24,296 bases of DNA from Roseateles sp. (GTDB taxonomy: Bacteria > Pseudomonadota > Gammaproteobacteria > Burkholderiales > Burkholderiaceae): the NCBI GenBank assembly GCA_019232985.1, contig JAFAMW010000003.1, positions 1 through 24,296 on the forward strand, read 5' to 3'. A program made the position numbers and the translations under genes. Below the pieces are notes generated by a model. The model searched no databases and was not told the origin of the DNA. It saw only the letters and a list, made by a program, of their open reading frames with translations. This document shows positions 15,131-22,028 of this stretch, one piece after another; position 1 is the first letter of the stretch, and each line of letters opens with the position of its first letter.

Positions 15131-16546
15131 ATGACCGCTGCCCCCTCCTCCCGCGTTTTCCTGGTCCCCTTGATCATTGCCTGCGCGCTGTTCATGGAAA
15201 ACATGGACGCGACGGTGATCTCGACCTCCCTGCCGGTGCTCGCGCGCGACCTCGGCGTGAGCCCGATCGCGCTGAAGCTCGCGCTGACCGCCTACGTCGT
15301 CGGGCTCGGCGTGTTCATCCCGATCTGCGGCTGGGTCGCCGACCGCCTCGGCTCGCGCTCGGTGTTCCGCGCCGCGATCGTGGTGTTCATGGCCGGGTCG
15401 CTGCTGTGCGCGGTCTGCACCTCGCTGCCCGAGCTCGTGATCGCGCGCTTCATCCAGGGCCTCGGCGGCGCGATGATGGTGCCGGTCGGGCGCATCATCA
15501 TCTTTCGGGCCGTGCCGCGCACCGAGTTCGTCCGGGCGATCAGCTACCTGACGGTGCCCGCGCTGTTCGGCCCCGTGATCGGGCCGCCGCTGGGCGGCTT
15601 CATCACGACCTATTTCCACTGGCGCTGGATCTTCTTCATCAACGTGCCGATCGGCCTGCTCGGCATCGCGCTCGCGACCCGCTTCATCGAGAACCGGCAC
15701 GAGGAGGACCCGGGCCCGCTGGACCTCGGCGGCCTCGCGCTGTCGGCGGTCGGCGGCTCCTGCGTGATGCTGGGCCTGTCGCTGGTCGGCGGCGAGCTGG
15801 TGTCCGAATGGGTCGCGTTCGGCCTGCTCGCGGCCGGCGTGCTCGCGCTGTACCTGTACCGGCGCTACGTGATCGTCGTGCGCCGACGCGGCGCCGTGCC
15901 GCTGCTCGACCTGTCGCTGCTGCGCATCCCGACCTTCCAGGCGAGCGTGCTCGGCGGCTCGCTGTTCCGGATCGGGCTCGGCGCGCTGCCCTTCCTGCTG
16001 CCGCTGTCGCTGCAGGAGGGACTCGGGATGTCGGCGTTCGAGTCCGGCACGATCACCTGCGCGACGGCGTTCGGCGGCCTGTTCATGAAGGGCCTCGCGG
16101 CGCCGCTGCTCGAGCGCCACGGCTACCGGACCGTGCTGATCTTCAACGCGCTGTTCTCGGGCATCGCGATCGCGGCCTGCGGCCTGTTCACGCCGCACAC
16201 GCCGCATTGGGCGCTCGTCGCCGTCGTGCTCCTGGGCGGCTTCTTCCCGGCCCTGCAGTTCACCTGCCTGAACTCGATCGCCTACGCCGAGATTCCGAGC
16301 CGCGACGTGAGCCGCGCGACGAGCCTCGCGAGCGTCGTGCAGCAGCTGTCGCTGGGCATGGGCGTGACGATCGCCGGCCTGACGCTGCAGCTCTCGCACG
16401 AGGTGCAGGGGCACGCCGCCATCGTCAACACCGACTTCTGGCCCGCGTTCCTGACCATCGGGCTGTTTTCGGTCGCGTCGATCCCGCTGACGCGGCGGCT
16501 CGCGCCCGACGCGGGTGACGAGCTGGCGAGGCGGTCGAGGGCTTGA
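15131..16546 (+). CDS. MFS transporter, DHA2 (EmrB/QacA-like) drug exporter family
   Basis: The product is a 471-residue inner-membrane protein with many hydrophobic helices. The start of helix 1 has the DHA2 signature FMENMDATVISTSLPVLA, where the Asp-x-Thr is typical. Motif A lies in the loop after helix 2 (GWVADRLGSRSVFR). Motif C, characteristic of exporters, is at GPVIGPPLGGF in helix 5. The length suits a 14-helix drug:H+ antiporter. No periplasmic adaptor (EmrA) or regulator is adjacent, and the substrate is unknown. The ATG at 15131 fits the family start, although no good Shine-Dalgarno precedes it. The promoter must lie in the 79-base gap shared with the divergent mgtC-like gene. Confidence 0.9.
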   Translation: MTAAPSSRVFLVPLIIACALFMENMDATVISTSLPVLARDLGVSPIALKLALTAYVVGLGVFIPICGWVADRLGSRSVFRAAIVVFMAGSLLCAVCTSLPELVIARFIQGLGGAMMVPVGRIIIFRAVPRTEFVRAISYLTVPALFGPVIGPPLGGFITTYFHWRWIFFINVPIGLLGIALATRFIENRHEEDPGPLDLGGLALSAVGGSCVMLGLSLVGGELVSEWVAFGLLAAGVLALYLYRRYVIVVRRRGAVPLLDLSLLRIPTFQASVLGGSLFRIGLGALPFLLPLSLQEGLGMSAFESGTITCATAFGGLFMKGLAAPLLERHGYRTVLIFNALFSGIAIAACGLFTPHTPHWALVAVVLLGGFFPALQFTCLNSIAYAEIPSRDVSRATSLASVVQQLSLGMGVTIAGLTLQLSHEVQGHAAIVNTDFWPAFLTIGLFSVASIPLTRRLAPDAGDELARRSRA

Positions 16547-16777
16547 GGTTTGCCTTGGCGGGCGCCGGCTACCGACCCAACCGAGACATTCGGCTCAGCG
16601 GATTCGATGCCGCAAACTGGACGTTCATGCTGCCAGAGGGCGACCGGCAGAGCCCGACTCTGGGCAGACCCTGGCACGGTGGATCGACGCTCTAGAACGG
16701 TCGTTCAGCAGCGGCTGCAAAGGCTACCCTGCCACATCTGTGAACTTACGTCGCCGCCCTCGGCCGAGAGTGCCGAC
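16547..16777. other. Lower-GC spacer with no recognisable gene
   Basis: This 231-base stretch after the MFS stop is less GC-rich than the preceding genes. Short frames run through it on the plus strand (16515-16811 and 16550-16876), but neither encodes a product I recognise, and both run antisense into the decarboxylase gene. It may be decayed coding sequence. I saw no tRNA, terminator or mobile-element end in it. Confidence 0.4.
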
Positions 16778-17365
16778 TCACGCCTGGACAAGTCGTTCCG
16801 GAACCGGGTAATCCGCATCCGTCTGCGCCAAGTGGTTCACTGCATTCGTGAATGCGTTGATGTAGACGGTAGCTAGCACGTCGAGCATCGCCGAATCGCT
16901 GACACCGAGCGCGCGCAACTCGGCGAGACCAACGTCGTCCAGCTTGCCGTTAAGCTCGTAGGCGGCGATCGCGAACCGAAGCAGGGCTTCATATGTTGGG
17001 TTGACGGACGACGCGCGTCGGGCCGCATCCAGTTCGTCCGCAGGAACGCCTTCCTCGCGACCAAATGCCGTGTGCGCCGCCAGGCAAGTCTTGCAGTCGT
17101 TGGCCTGGGCAATGGCGATGGCAATCCGTTCGCGCAGATCGCCCGATATGGAGCTTGCCGCCATTGCGGCATTAAAGCTGAAAAAGGCGTTGACGGCCGC
17201 AGGCGAGTTCGCCAAGACCCGAACCATATTCGTGACGCGACCACGCCTCTTTTCGAGGGAGTCCAAGAGCAAGCGCGTTCTGCCGGAAGTCTGATCCGGG
17301 TCCGCACCAAAAGCCTCTAGGGACCCTCGATCGAAGCTGACCAGGTGTTCGGCCTGATGGTCCAC
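16778..17365 (-). CDS. Carboxymuconolactone decarboxylase / AhpD-like protein with a VapC-derived N-terminus
   Basis: The product is up to 195 residues. Residues about 25-190 match the carboxymuconolactone decarboxylase/AhpD family: TSGRTRLLLDSLEKRRGRVTNMVRVLANSPAAV, then RERIAIAIAQANDCKTCLAAHTAFG. Glu79, Cys91, Cys94 and His98 have the AhpD spacing (E-x11-CxxC-x3-H), so peroxidase or disulfide-reductase chemistry is plausible. NAFTNAVNHLAQTDADYPVPE ends the domain. The first residues (AEHLVSFDRG) are not part of this family. They read as the C-terminus of a VapC PIN toxin, in frame with Y-AWLAAAV immediately upstream. The gene therefore seems to have lost its own start. GTG 17365 inside the toxin remnant is the best available start and lacks a clear ribosome site. 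Codon use is less GC-biased than in neighbours, suggesting transfer. Confidence 0.7.
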   Translation of the reverse strand: MDHQAEHLVSFDRGSLEAFGADPDQTSGRTRLLLDSLEKRRGRVTNMVRVLANSPAAVNAFFSFNAAMAASSISGDLRERIAIAIAQANDCKTCLAAHTAFGREEGVPADELDAARRASSVNPTYEALLRFAIAAYELNGKLDDVGLAELRALGVSDSAMLDVLATVYINAFTNAVNHLAQTDADYPVPERLVQA

Positions 17366-17564
17366 CGCCGCCGCCAGCCACGCATACGAAGATCTTCGGG
17401 CTCGTCACCAAGCGCAATGGGCTGACGACCACCATCGGCATCAAGGTGAATGTGGCTCCGCCCTCGGCAGCGGCAAGCCCCGCTTCAAGCCAGGTGCGCG
17501 CAACAGCGTGATGCGGATGGTCGCAACGTGACGCAGCCACCAGGACATTGACGTCGGGCGTCAT
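17324..17564 (-). pseudogene. vapC: VapC-type PIN toxin with an internal deletion and frameshift
   Basis: From the ATG at 17564 the frame reads MTPDVNVLVAASRCDHPHH and continues to LMPMVVVSPLRLVTSPKIFV. This is the N-terminal half of a PIN-domain VapC ribonuclease, with the first acidic residue at Asp4. At about 17385 similarity stops and resumes one frame over with AWLAAAVDHQAEHLVSFDRG (about 17382-17324). That is the C-terminal PIN segment carrying the last acidic residue. Roughly 30-40 family residues between the two blocks, including the central acidic residues, are missing. Beyond FDRG the frame passes into the decarboxylase. VapC proteins are normally about 130-140 residues. The toxin cannot be functional. 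It starts inside the vapB frame, as is usual for this module. Confidence 0.75.
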
Positions 17565-17799
17565 CGCCCAATGCCTCGAGCAAGGCCTTGTCGCTTCGAG
17601 GTTCCACTCCCGCGACAAGACCGCCGCGCCCATTGAAGACGGGCAGGGGTATCCGGCCTCGTGCCGGACCTGCGGTCTTGGCACGCAGCCGCAGCTGCAG
17701 CCCCTCTTCGATCAAACGGGTCAGGCTGGTTCGCTGCTGCGCCGCCAAAGCCTTGGCGCTGGCCAGCAACTGATCGTTCAGATCGAGCGTCGTCTTCAT
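17485..17799 (-). CDS. vapB: VapB-type antitoxin, apparently extended by loss of its stop codon
   Basis: The product is 104 residues. MKTTLDLNDQLLASAKALAAQQRTSLTRLIEEGLQLRLR is a ribbon-helix-helix DNA-binding and dimerisation domain as in VapB antitoxins. The toxin-binding tail IPLPVFNGRGGLVAGVEPRSDKALLEALGDDA is also typical. In relatives the antitoxin normally ends at about DDA with its stop overlapping the toxin ATG. Here that position reads CGA instead of TGA, and the frame runs on for about 24 extra residues (RRQCPGGCVTLRPS...), which are just the toxin gene in another frame. A T-to-C change would restore the stop and be silent in the toxin (CCT to CCC). This reconstruction is inference. 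With the toxin destroyed, the antitoxin is an orphan under little constraint. Confidence 0.75.
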   Translation of the reverse strand: MKTTLDLNDQLLASAKALAAQQRTSLTRLIEEGLQLRLRAKTAGPARGRIPLPVFNGRGGLVAGVEPRSDKALLEALGDDARRQCPGGCVTLRPSASRCCAHLA

Positions 17800-17842
17800 C
17801 GAACCAAGATACAGATTTCTGCATTGAACATGCTGAGCCGAT

Positions 17843-18115
17843 CTATGCCGCGCCAGGAATGACGGCGCTCGCCCAGCGCGCATGCATCGTCCATTCGAGC
17901 GGTTCGCAGAGCCTGCAGCCTTCGGGTGTGGCGGCCATGCCGGTGCCGGAGCGCCTGCAAGGCGTGCATGACCGTGCGCCCGAGGCCGCGGCCGATGCGC
18001 AGGCTCGGTGACGATGCGGTCGTAGATGGCCAGGCGTTCGTCCGGCGCGACATGCCCGGAAGCGGCCAGCGCGCCATCGGCCCGCAGACCCGCCCATGGG
18101 ATAGTCGCGTCTTTG
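17843..18115 (-). pseudogene. GNAT family acetyltransferase remnant with two frameshifts
   Basis: Three minus-strand frames together spell the C-terminal half of a GNAT N-acetyltransferase. First comes AGLRADGALAASGHVAPDERLAIYDRIVTEPAHR. One frame over follows RGLGRTVMHALQAL, the acetyl-CoA-binding loop. A third frame gives ATPEGCRLCEPLEWTMHARWASAVIPGAA, ending at a TAG at 17843-17845. These correspond to consecutive parts of the fold, so two indels are needed, one near 18000 and one near 17935. The N-terminal third is missing: similarity fades near 18115, just before the nuclease gene on the other strand. It is a decayed gene. Confidence 0.65.
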
Positions 18116-18138
18116 CCAAAATTCCGGAGATCGAAGCA

Positions 18139-18933
18139 ATGCATTGGCTCGAGCGAAACCTGTCCACCGTGGCCGCCGCCGTCGCGACCCTCGGCGCCGC
18201 GCTGGTGCCGTCGCTGGCCCTCGCCTGGGGTGCCGACGGCCACCGCCTCGTCGCCGAGGAGTCGCAGCAGCTGTTGGCGCCGGCGGCCAGGGCGGAAGTC
18301 GACCGCCTGCTCGCGCTCGAGCCCGGCGCCACGCTGATGTCGATCTCGACCTGGGCCGACGAGACGCGCGCGCCGGGCACGGCCGCGTGGCACTACGTGA
18401 ACCTGCCGCGCGACGGCAACTGCACGTACTCGGCCCCGCGCGACTGCGCGGACGGCGCCTGCGTCGTCGGCGCGATCGAGCACGAGGAGGCCGTGCTCGC
18501 GTCGAAGGCGCCCGACGCCGAGCGGCTCGTCGCGCTCAAGTACGTCGTCCATTTCGTCGGCGATGTCGACCAGCCGCTGCACGCCGGCTACGCCGACGAC
18601 AAGGGCGGCAACACCTACCAGGTGCAGTTCGACGGCCGCGGCACGAACCTGCACTCGGTGTGGGATTCGGGCCTGATCCGCACCTGGCCCGGCGGCCTCG
18701 ACGCGCTGCGCGCGGCCGTCGCCGCCAAGCTCGTCAAGGACGGCGACGCGGCGACGCCCGAGCAATGGGCCGAGGAGTCCTGCCGCATCGTCGCCGCGCC
18801 GGGCTTCTACCCGAGCGGCCACGTGCTCGACGCCGCGTATGTCGAGCGCATGGACCCGGTGGTCGTCGACCGCCTGGCCGCGGGCGCGCGCCGCCTCGCC
18901 GCCGTGCTCAACACGACGCTCGGCGCGCACTGA
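18139..18933 (+). CDS. S1/P1-type zinc nuclease (secreted)
   Basis: The product is 264 residues. A Sec signal peptide ends ...SLALA, leaving Trp30 as the mature N-terminus, which fits the rule that the N-terminal Trp of S1/P1 nucleases is a zinc ligand. The other eight ligands can be placed: His35 (WGADGH), Asp74 (TWADE), His85 (WHYVN), His138, Asp142 and His148 (HFVGDVDQPLH), and His172 and Asp176 (NLHSVWD). In mature numbering the first three fall at 1, 6 and 45, as in P1 nuclease. The enzyme should cleave single-stranded nucleic acids or 3'-nucleotides outside the cytoplasm. The ATG at 18139 has a GGAG eight to ten bases upstream. It is transcribed away from the decayed GNAT gene. Confidence 0.93.
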   Translation: MHWLERNLSTVAAAVATLGAALVPSLALAWGADGHRLVAEESQQLLAPAARAEVDRLLALEPGATLMSISTWADETRAPGTAAWHYVNLPRDGNCTYSAPRDCADGACVVGAIEHEEAVLASKAPDAERLVALKYVVHFVGDVDQPLHAGYADDKGGNTYQVQFDGRGTNLHSVWDSGLIRTWPGGLDALRAAVAAKLVKDGDAATPEQWAEESCRIVAAPGFYPSGHVLDAAYVERMDPVVVDRLAAGARRLAAVLNTTLGAH

Positions 18934-18981
18934 GCCTCGACCATCGTCGCGGCGGATGCGGCGCCTGCGTGCGCGGCGGGC

Positions 18982-19012
18982 TTGACCTTGAAGTTCGCTT
19001 CAAGCTTATCGT
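18982..19012 (+). promoter_or_regulatory. MerR-type promoter with 19-bp spacer and palindromic operator
   Basis: A TTGACC -35 (18982-18987) and TATCGT -10 (19007-19012) are separated by exactly 19 bases. The palindrome CTTGAAG-TTCG-CTTCAAG (18987-19004), with perfect 7-bp arms, lies in the spacer. The long spacer with a central dyad is the hallmark of promoters controlled by MerR-family activators. Transcription should start about 7 bases beyond the -10, within about 3 bases of the ATG at 19022. No MerR-family gene is in the window, so the regulator would act from elsewhere. Confidence 0.75.
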
Positions 19013-19021
19013 GAGCCCACG

Positions 19022-19459
19022 ATGAAACGCATGCCCCTCCCCCTGTTCCGCCGCGTCGTGTTCTTCAGCGCGCTCTACGACCTGCTGCTGACGGCGCCGT
19101 TCGCGACGCCATGGAGCTTCGGCCTCGTGCGCGCGCAGCTGAGCGCCTTCAACGCGGCGCTCGGCGGCGCCGCGCTGCCCGACTTCGCGGGCTTTCACCT
19201 GCTGATGGCGAACCTGCTCGGCAGCATCGTCGTCGTGTGGTCGGTCCTGCGCCTGCGCCACCCCGAGCCGCGGCTCGGCCGCTACGACGGCGCGGCGCGC
19301 TTCCTGTTCTCGACCTGGATGGCGTGGACGCTGCAGGCGACCGGCCAGCCGGTGCTGTGGCTGTTCCTCGTGCCGGAGTTCGCGTGGGGCGTCGCGCAGT
19401 GGTGGCCGCTGGCCGGCGCGGCCGCGCCGCCCCCACCCGGCGGCGGCGCGCGCGCCTAG
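19022..19459 (+). CDS. Small membrane protein, function unknown
   Basis: The product is 145 residues with about four hydrophobic helices: FRRVVFFSALYDLLLTAPFA, then FHLLMANLLGSIVVVWSVL, FLFSTWMAWTLQATGQPVL and LWLFLVPEFAWGVAQWW. It ends in a Pro/Gly/Ala-rich tail. I recognise a conserved hypothetical type found in proteobacteria but no assigned function. The MerR-type promoter immediately upstream would start transcription almost at the ATG, and no Shine-Dalgarno is visible. The message may therefore be leaderless. Control by a MerR-type protein would suggest a role in a stress or small-molecule response, which is inference. It converges on the large lipoprotein gene after 24 bases. Confidence 0.75.
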   Translation: MKRMPLPLFRRVVFFSALYDLLLTAPFATPWSFGLVRAQLSAFNAALGGAALPDFAGFHLLMANLLGSIVVVWSVLRLRHPEPRLGRYDGAARFLFSTWMAWTLQATGQPVLWLFLVPEFAWGVAQWWPLAGAAAPPPPGGGARA

Positions 19460-19483
19460 CCTGGCGCCGCGACTGCCGCGCGC

Positions 19484-21937
19484 TCAGTTCGTCGACGTGC
19501 CCGCCGTCGCGCTCGCCCACCGCCCGACGTGGACGTCGTAGCCCTCGACCAGGAAGGTCGACGCGTCGAGGAACTGGATGCCCGGTGCGTTGGGCTGCGG
19601 CGTTCTGAAATCCGGCGCGGTCAGGGACAGGCTGCGCAGGTAGGAGCCGAGCGGGGCGGCGGTCTGCACCGTCAGGGCGTCGGGGTCCAGCGAGAGGAGC
19701 CGGTCCGTCGCGGCGTCGACGCACACGAGCGTGCCGTTGCCGTAGCCGCAGGCGCTCGACGTATAGGGCAGGGTCGGCCCGGCGCTGCCATCGCCGATGC
19801 GGATGGTGTTGCCGTTGTTCAAGTGCAGCAGATTCGTGCTCGCGTACCAGAGCGTCGCGACGAAGGCCCCCGTGCTGATCGTGCGCACCGACGTCGCATC
19901 GACGCCGCCGGCCGGCGTGAACGCCCACATGTGGACGGCGAACGCGCCGGAGTTCTGCGCCGAGAACAGGCGCGCGTTGGCCCAGTCGGCTCCCGCCAGC
20001 AGCTCGTTGCCGACGCTCGCCATCGGGCTCGCCACGCCCGGGCCGAGCACCTGCACGTAGTGCGACGAATGGCCGAGCATCTGCCCGTAGTTCGTCTGAA
20101 AGAAGCCCGCGATGAACCGGCCGCTGCCGTCCGGCGCGGCGAACAGCGCGTCGAGCTCGGCGGGCCAGTACTGCGCAGGCTGGGTGGCGTCGGGCACCGC
20201 CGGTAGCACGTAGCTCGCGATATCGGACAGGTCGGTGCCGCTGACCTGGTGGACCACGTCGCTTTGCGCCGCGGCCGCGGCCGCCGTCGCCGGCCAACTG
20301 GCCTGGTTGCGTTGCAGGAAGGTCTCGGGCACCAGCAGGCTCGCCGAATCGCCGGTGGCGACCGGGCAGTAGGCCGAGAACCCGGAGAAGTTCCTCGTGA
20401 TGCCGATCTGCATCCCGGTGTTCATGTCCCAGACCGCGAGGGCCAGCGTCGACGAGGACTGGACGATCGGCCCGTTCTCGACCGTGACGAAGCGGTGCAG
20501 CGCCGGCAGGATCACGGGCGGACAGAAATGCGAGGTCGCGGCGATGTTCTCGAGGTCCGGCTTGATCGTGACCTGCGCAGGCCAGACGACGCCGTCGGCG
20601 TAGGCGCTCGTGAGCTCGAGGCTCGACGCGTCGGCGGTGTCCTCGACGCCGTCGTCGATCACCTGGTCGAGCTCCTTCAGGATGCCCGCGCCGGGCGCGA
20701 GCCAGAGCGTCGTGCGCAGGATTTCGGTCGTCACCGTCGTCGCCGACTTGGGCACCACGATCTGCTCGTCGCTGACCACGCGAACCGTCCGGAACGTGCC
20801 GGCCGGCAGCACGAGGTTCTCGACGCCAACGACCTGCTCGTTGACCGAGAACGCCAGGGGCTGCTCGTCCGTGCCGCCCGTGAAATTCAGCTGGGTCGCG
20901 GTGATCCGGCGCGCGTCGAGCTGGCGCGCGCCGGGCCGTACCGGGAAGCTCTGCGACGCGAACTCGCCGACCACGGAGGACACCTCGGCCACCGAGGTGC
21001 CGGCACCCCTGAGCGTCTGGTAGCCGAGGCTGGCGGTCAGCCTCGCGGTGCCGCCGAGGCCGGCCACCGGCGACCACTGCCCGTTCGCCTGCGAGGCGAT
21101 GCTGGCGCTGTATTGCCAGGTGCCGTCGGCCGCCATCTTGACCCCGAACTGGTCGCTGAGCGTCGCGCGCAGCGGCAGGCCCGTGCCGTCGACGAACAGG
21201 GCGGCGTAGCTGTCCGACATCGCGTAGAACGCGCCGATGTCGCCGGTGCCCGCCGCGGGCAAGGTGCCGCTGGATTGCAGGGTGCCGGCGACATAACTCA
21301 GCGCATGGTCGCTCGCGAGCGACTGGACGATCTGGTCCGCCGCGGCCGACAGCGCGAGGCCCGCGCGCTGATCGCCGGTCGCGTCGGCGTACAGGCCGAA
21401 CGCGCCCGCGACCTGCGTCGCGGTCGTCAGCGCGGCGCCGGGGAAGCTCAGCACGCGCCCGGCCGCCGCGACGACCTCGCGAACCCAGGCCTCCGAGCCG
21501 ACGTCGACGCGCACCGCCCCCGGGTAGAGATACGCGCGCAAGCTGGTGCCGCCGGACTGGACCTGCAGCATCCAGCTGCCGTCGGCCGTCGAACTGCCCG
21601 CCGGCATGGCGATCGAGAAGCTGCCGTCGGCCGCCGTGCTCGCGGTGCCGACGACGGGGCCGAGGCTGCCGTCGGTCTGGATTGCGTGCAATTCGACCGA
21701 CAGGCCGGCCACGTGCCCCGACGGATCGAAGGTGTCGGCCGTGGTCGATACCGTGCCGCTGGCGTGGCCGGTGTCGACCGACGGCGCGACGGGTGCGGCC
21801 GCGGGCTGGACGTTCGAATAGGCGGGCGTCGCGGTGCCTCCGTCAGAAGCGCCCGAGCCGCCGCCACCGCCGCCGCCACAAGCCGCGAGGGCCAAGCCGC
21901 AGATGCACGCGCCGAGCCATGCTCGCCAAGACGTCAT
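19484..21937 (-). CDS. Large lipoprotein of unknown function
   Basis: The product is 817 residues. The signal peptide MTSWRAWLGACICGLALAAC ends in a lipobox (LAAC), and the acylated Cys is followed by a seven-glycine tether and a Ser/Thr/Pro-rich linker. Around residues 60-120 lies a carboxypeptidase-regulatory or Ig-like segment (SGTVSTTADTFDPSG... DGSFSIAMPAG). A middle part (about 300-500) resembles surface-exposed beta-rich domains. The last 300 residues contain regularly spaced aromatic and Gly/Asp strand patterns (RFVTVENGPIVQS, LYAS-like, RLLSLDPDALTVQTAAPLGSYL) suggestive of a beta-propeller. No catalytic motif is recognised. AAGGAG lies eight bases before the ATG at 21937, directly after an A8 run. 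It starts 91 bases after the serine hydrolase gene and may have its own promoter. Confidence 0.75.
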   Translation of the reverse strand: MTSWRAWLGACICGLALAACGGGGGGGSGASDGGTATPAYSNVQPAAAPVAPSVDTGHASGTVSTTADTFDPSGHVAGLSVELHAIQTDGSLGPVVGTASTAADGSFSIAMPAGSSTADGSWMLQVQSGGTSLRAYLYPGAVRVDVGSEAWVREVVAAAGRVLSFPGAALTTATQVAGAFGLYADATGDQRAGLALSAAADQIVQSLASDHALSYVAGTLQSSGTLPAAGTGDIGAFYAMSDSYAALFVDGTGLPLRATLSDQFGVKMAADGTWQYSASIASQANGQWSPVAGLGGTARLTASLGYQTLRGAGTSVAEVSSVVGEFASQSFPVRPGARQLDARRITATQLNFTGGTDEQPLAFSVNEQVVGVENLVLPAGTFRTVRVVSDEQIVVPKSATTVTTEILRTTLWLAPGAGILKELDQVIDDGVEDTADASSLELTSAYADGVVWPAQVTIKPDLENIAATSHFCPPVILPALHRFVTVENGPIVQSSSTLALAVWDMNTGMQIGITRNFSGFSAYCPVATGDSASLLVPETFLQRNQASWPATAAAAAAQSDVVHQVSGTDLSDIASYVLPAVPDATQPAQYWPAELDALFAAPDGSGRFIAGFFQTNYGQMLGHSSHYVQVLGPGVASPMASVGNELLAGADWANARLFSAQNSGAFAVHMWAFTPAGGVDATSVRTISTGAFVATLWYASTNLLHLNNGNTIRIGDGSAGPTLPYTSSACGYGNGTLVCVDAATDRLLSLDPDALTVQTAAPLGSYLRSLSLTAPDFRTPQPNAPGIQFLDASTFLVEGYDVHVGRWASATAGTSTN

Positions 21938-22004
21938 TTCGCCGCTCCTTTTTTTTCGACGGCGAACTGTAGTCAAGGAATCGCGAGTTCCCGGTCCATC
22001 CGGA

Positions 22005-22020
22005 TCGGGATTAGTCCCGA
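22005..22020. repeat. Perfect 6-4-6 inverted repeat between hydrolase and lipoprotein genes
   Basis: TCGGGA-TTAG-TCCCGA lies just after the stop of the serine hydrolase on the minus strand and 68 bases before the lipoprotein start. There is no following T-run. It could be a factor-dependent transcription end or an operator. A TTGACT that might act as a -35 occurs further on, but no good -10 follows it. Confidence 0.35.
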
Positions 22021-22028
22021 AGCCGCCG

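Noticed and set aside
17072..17320. Plus-strand frames over the decarboxylase gene (17001-17294 and 17072-17320)
   Set aside because: They lie opposite a gene with intact AhpD-family residues and show no recognisable features.
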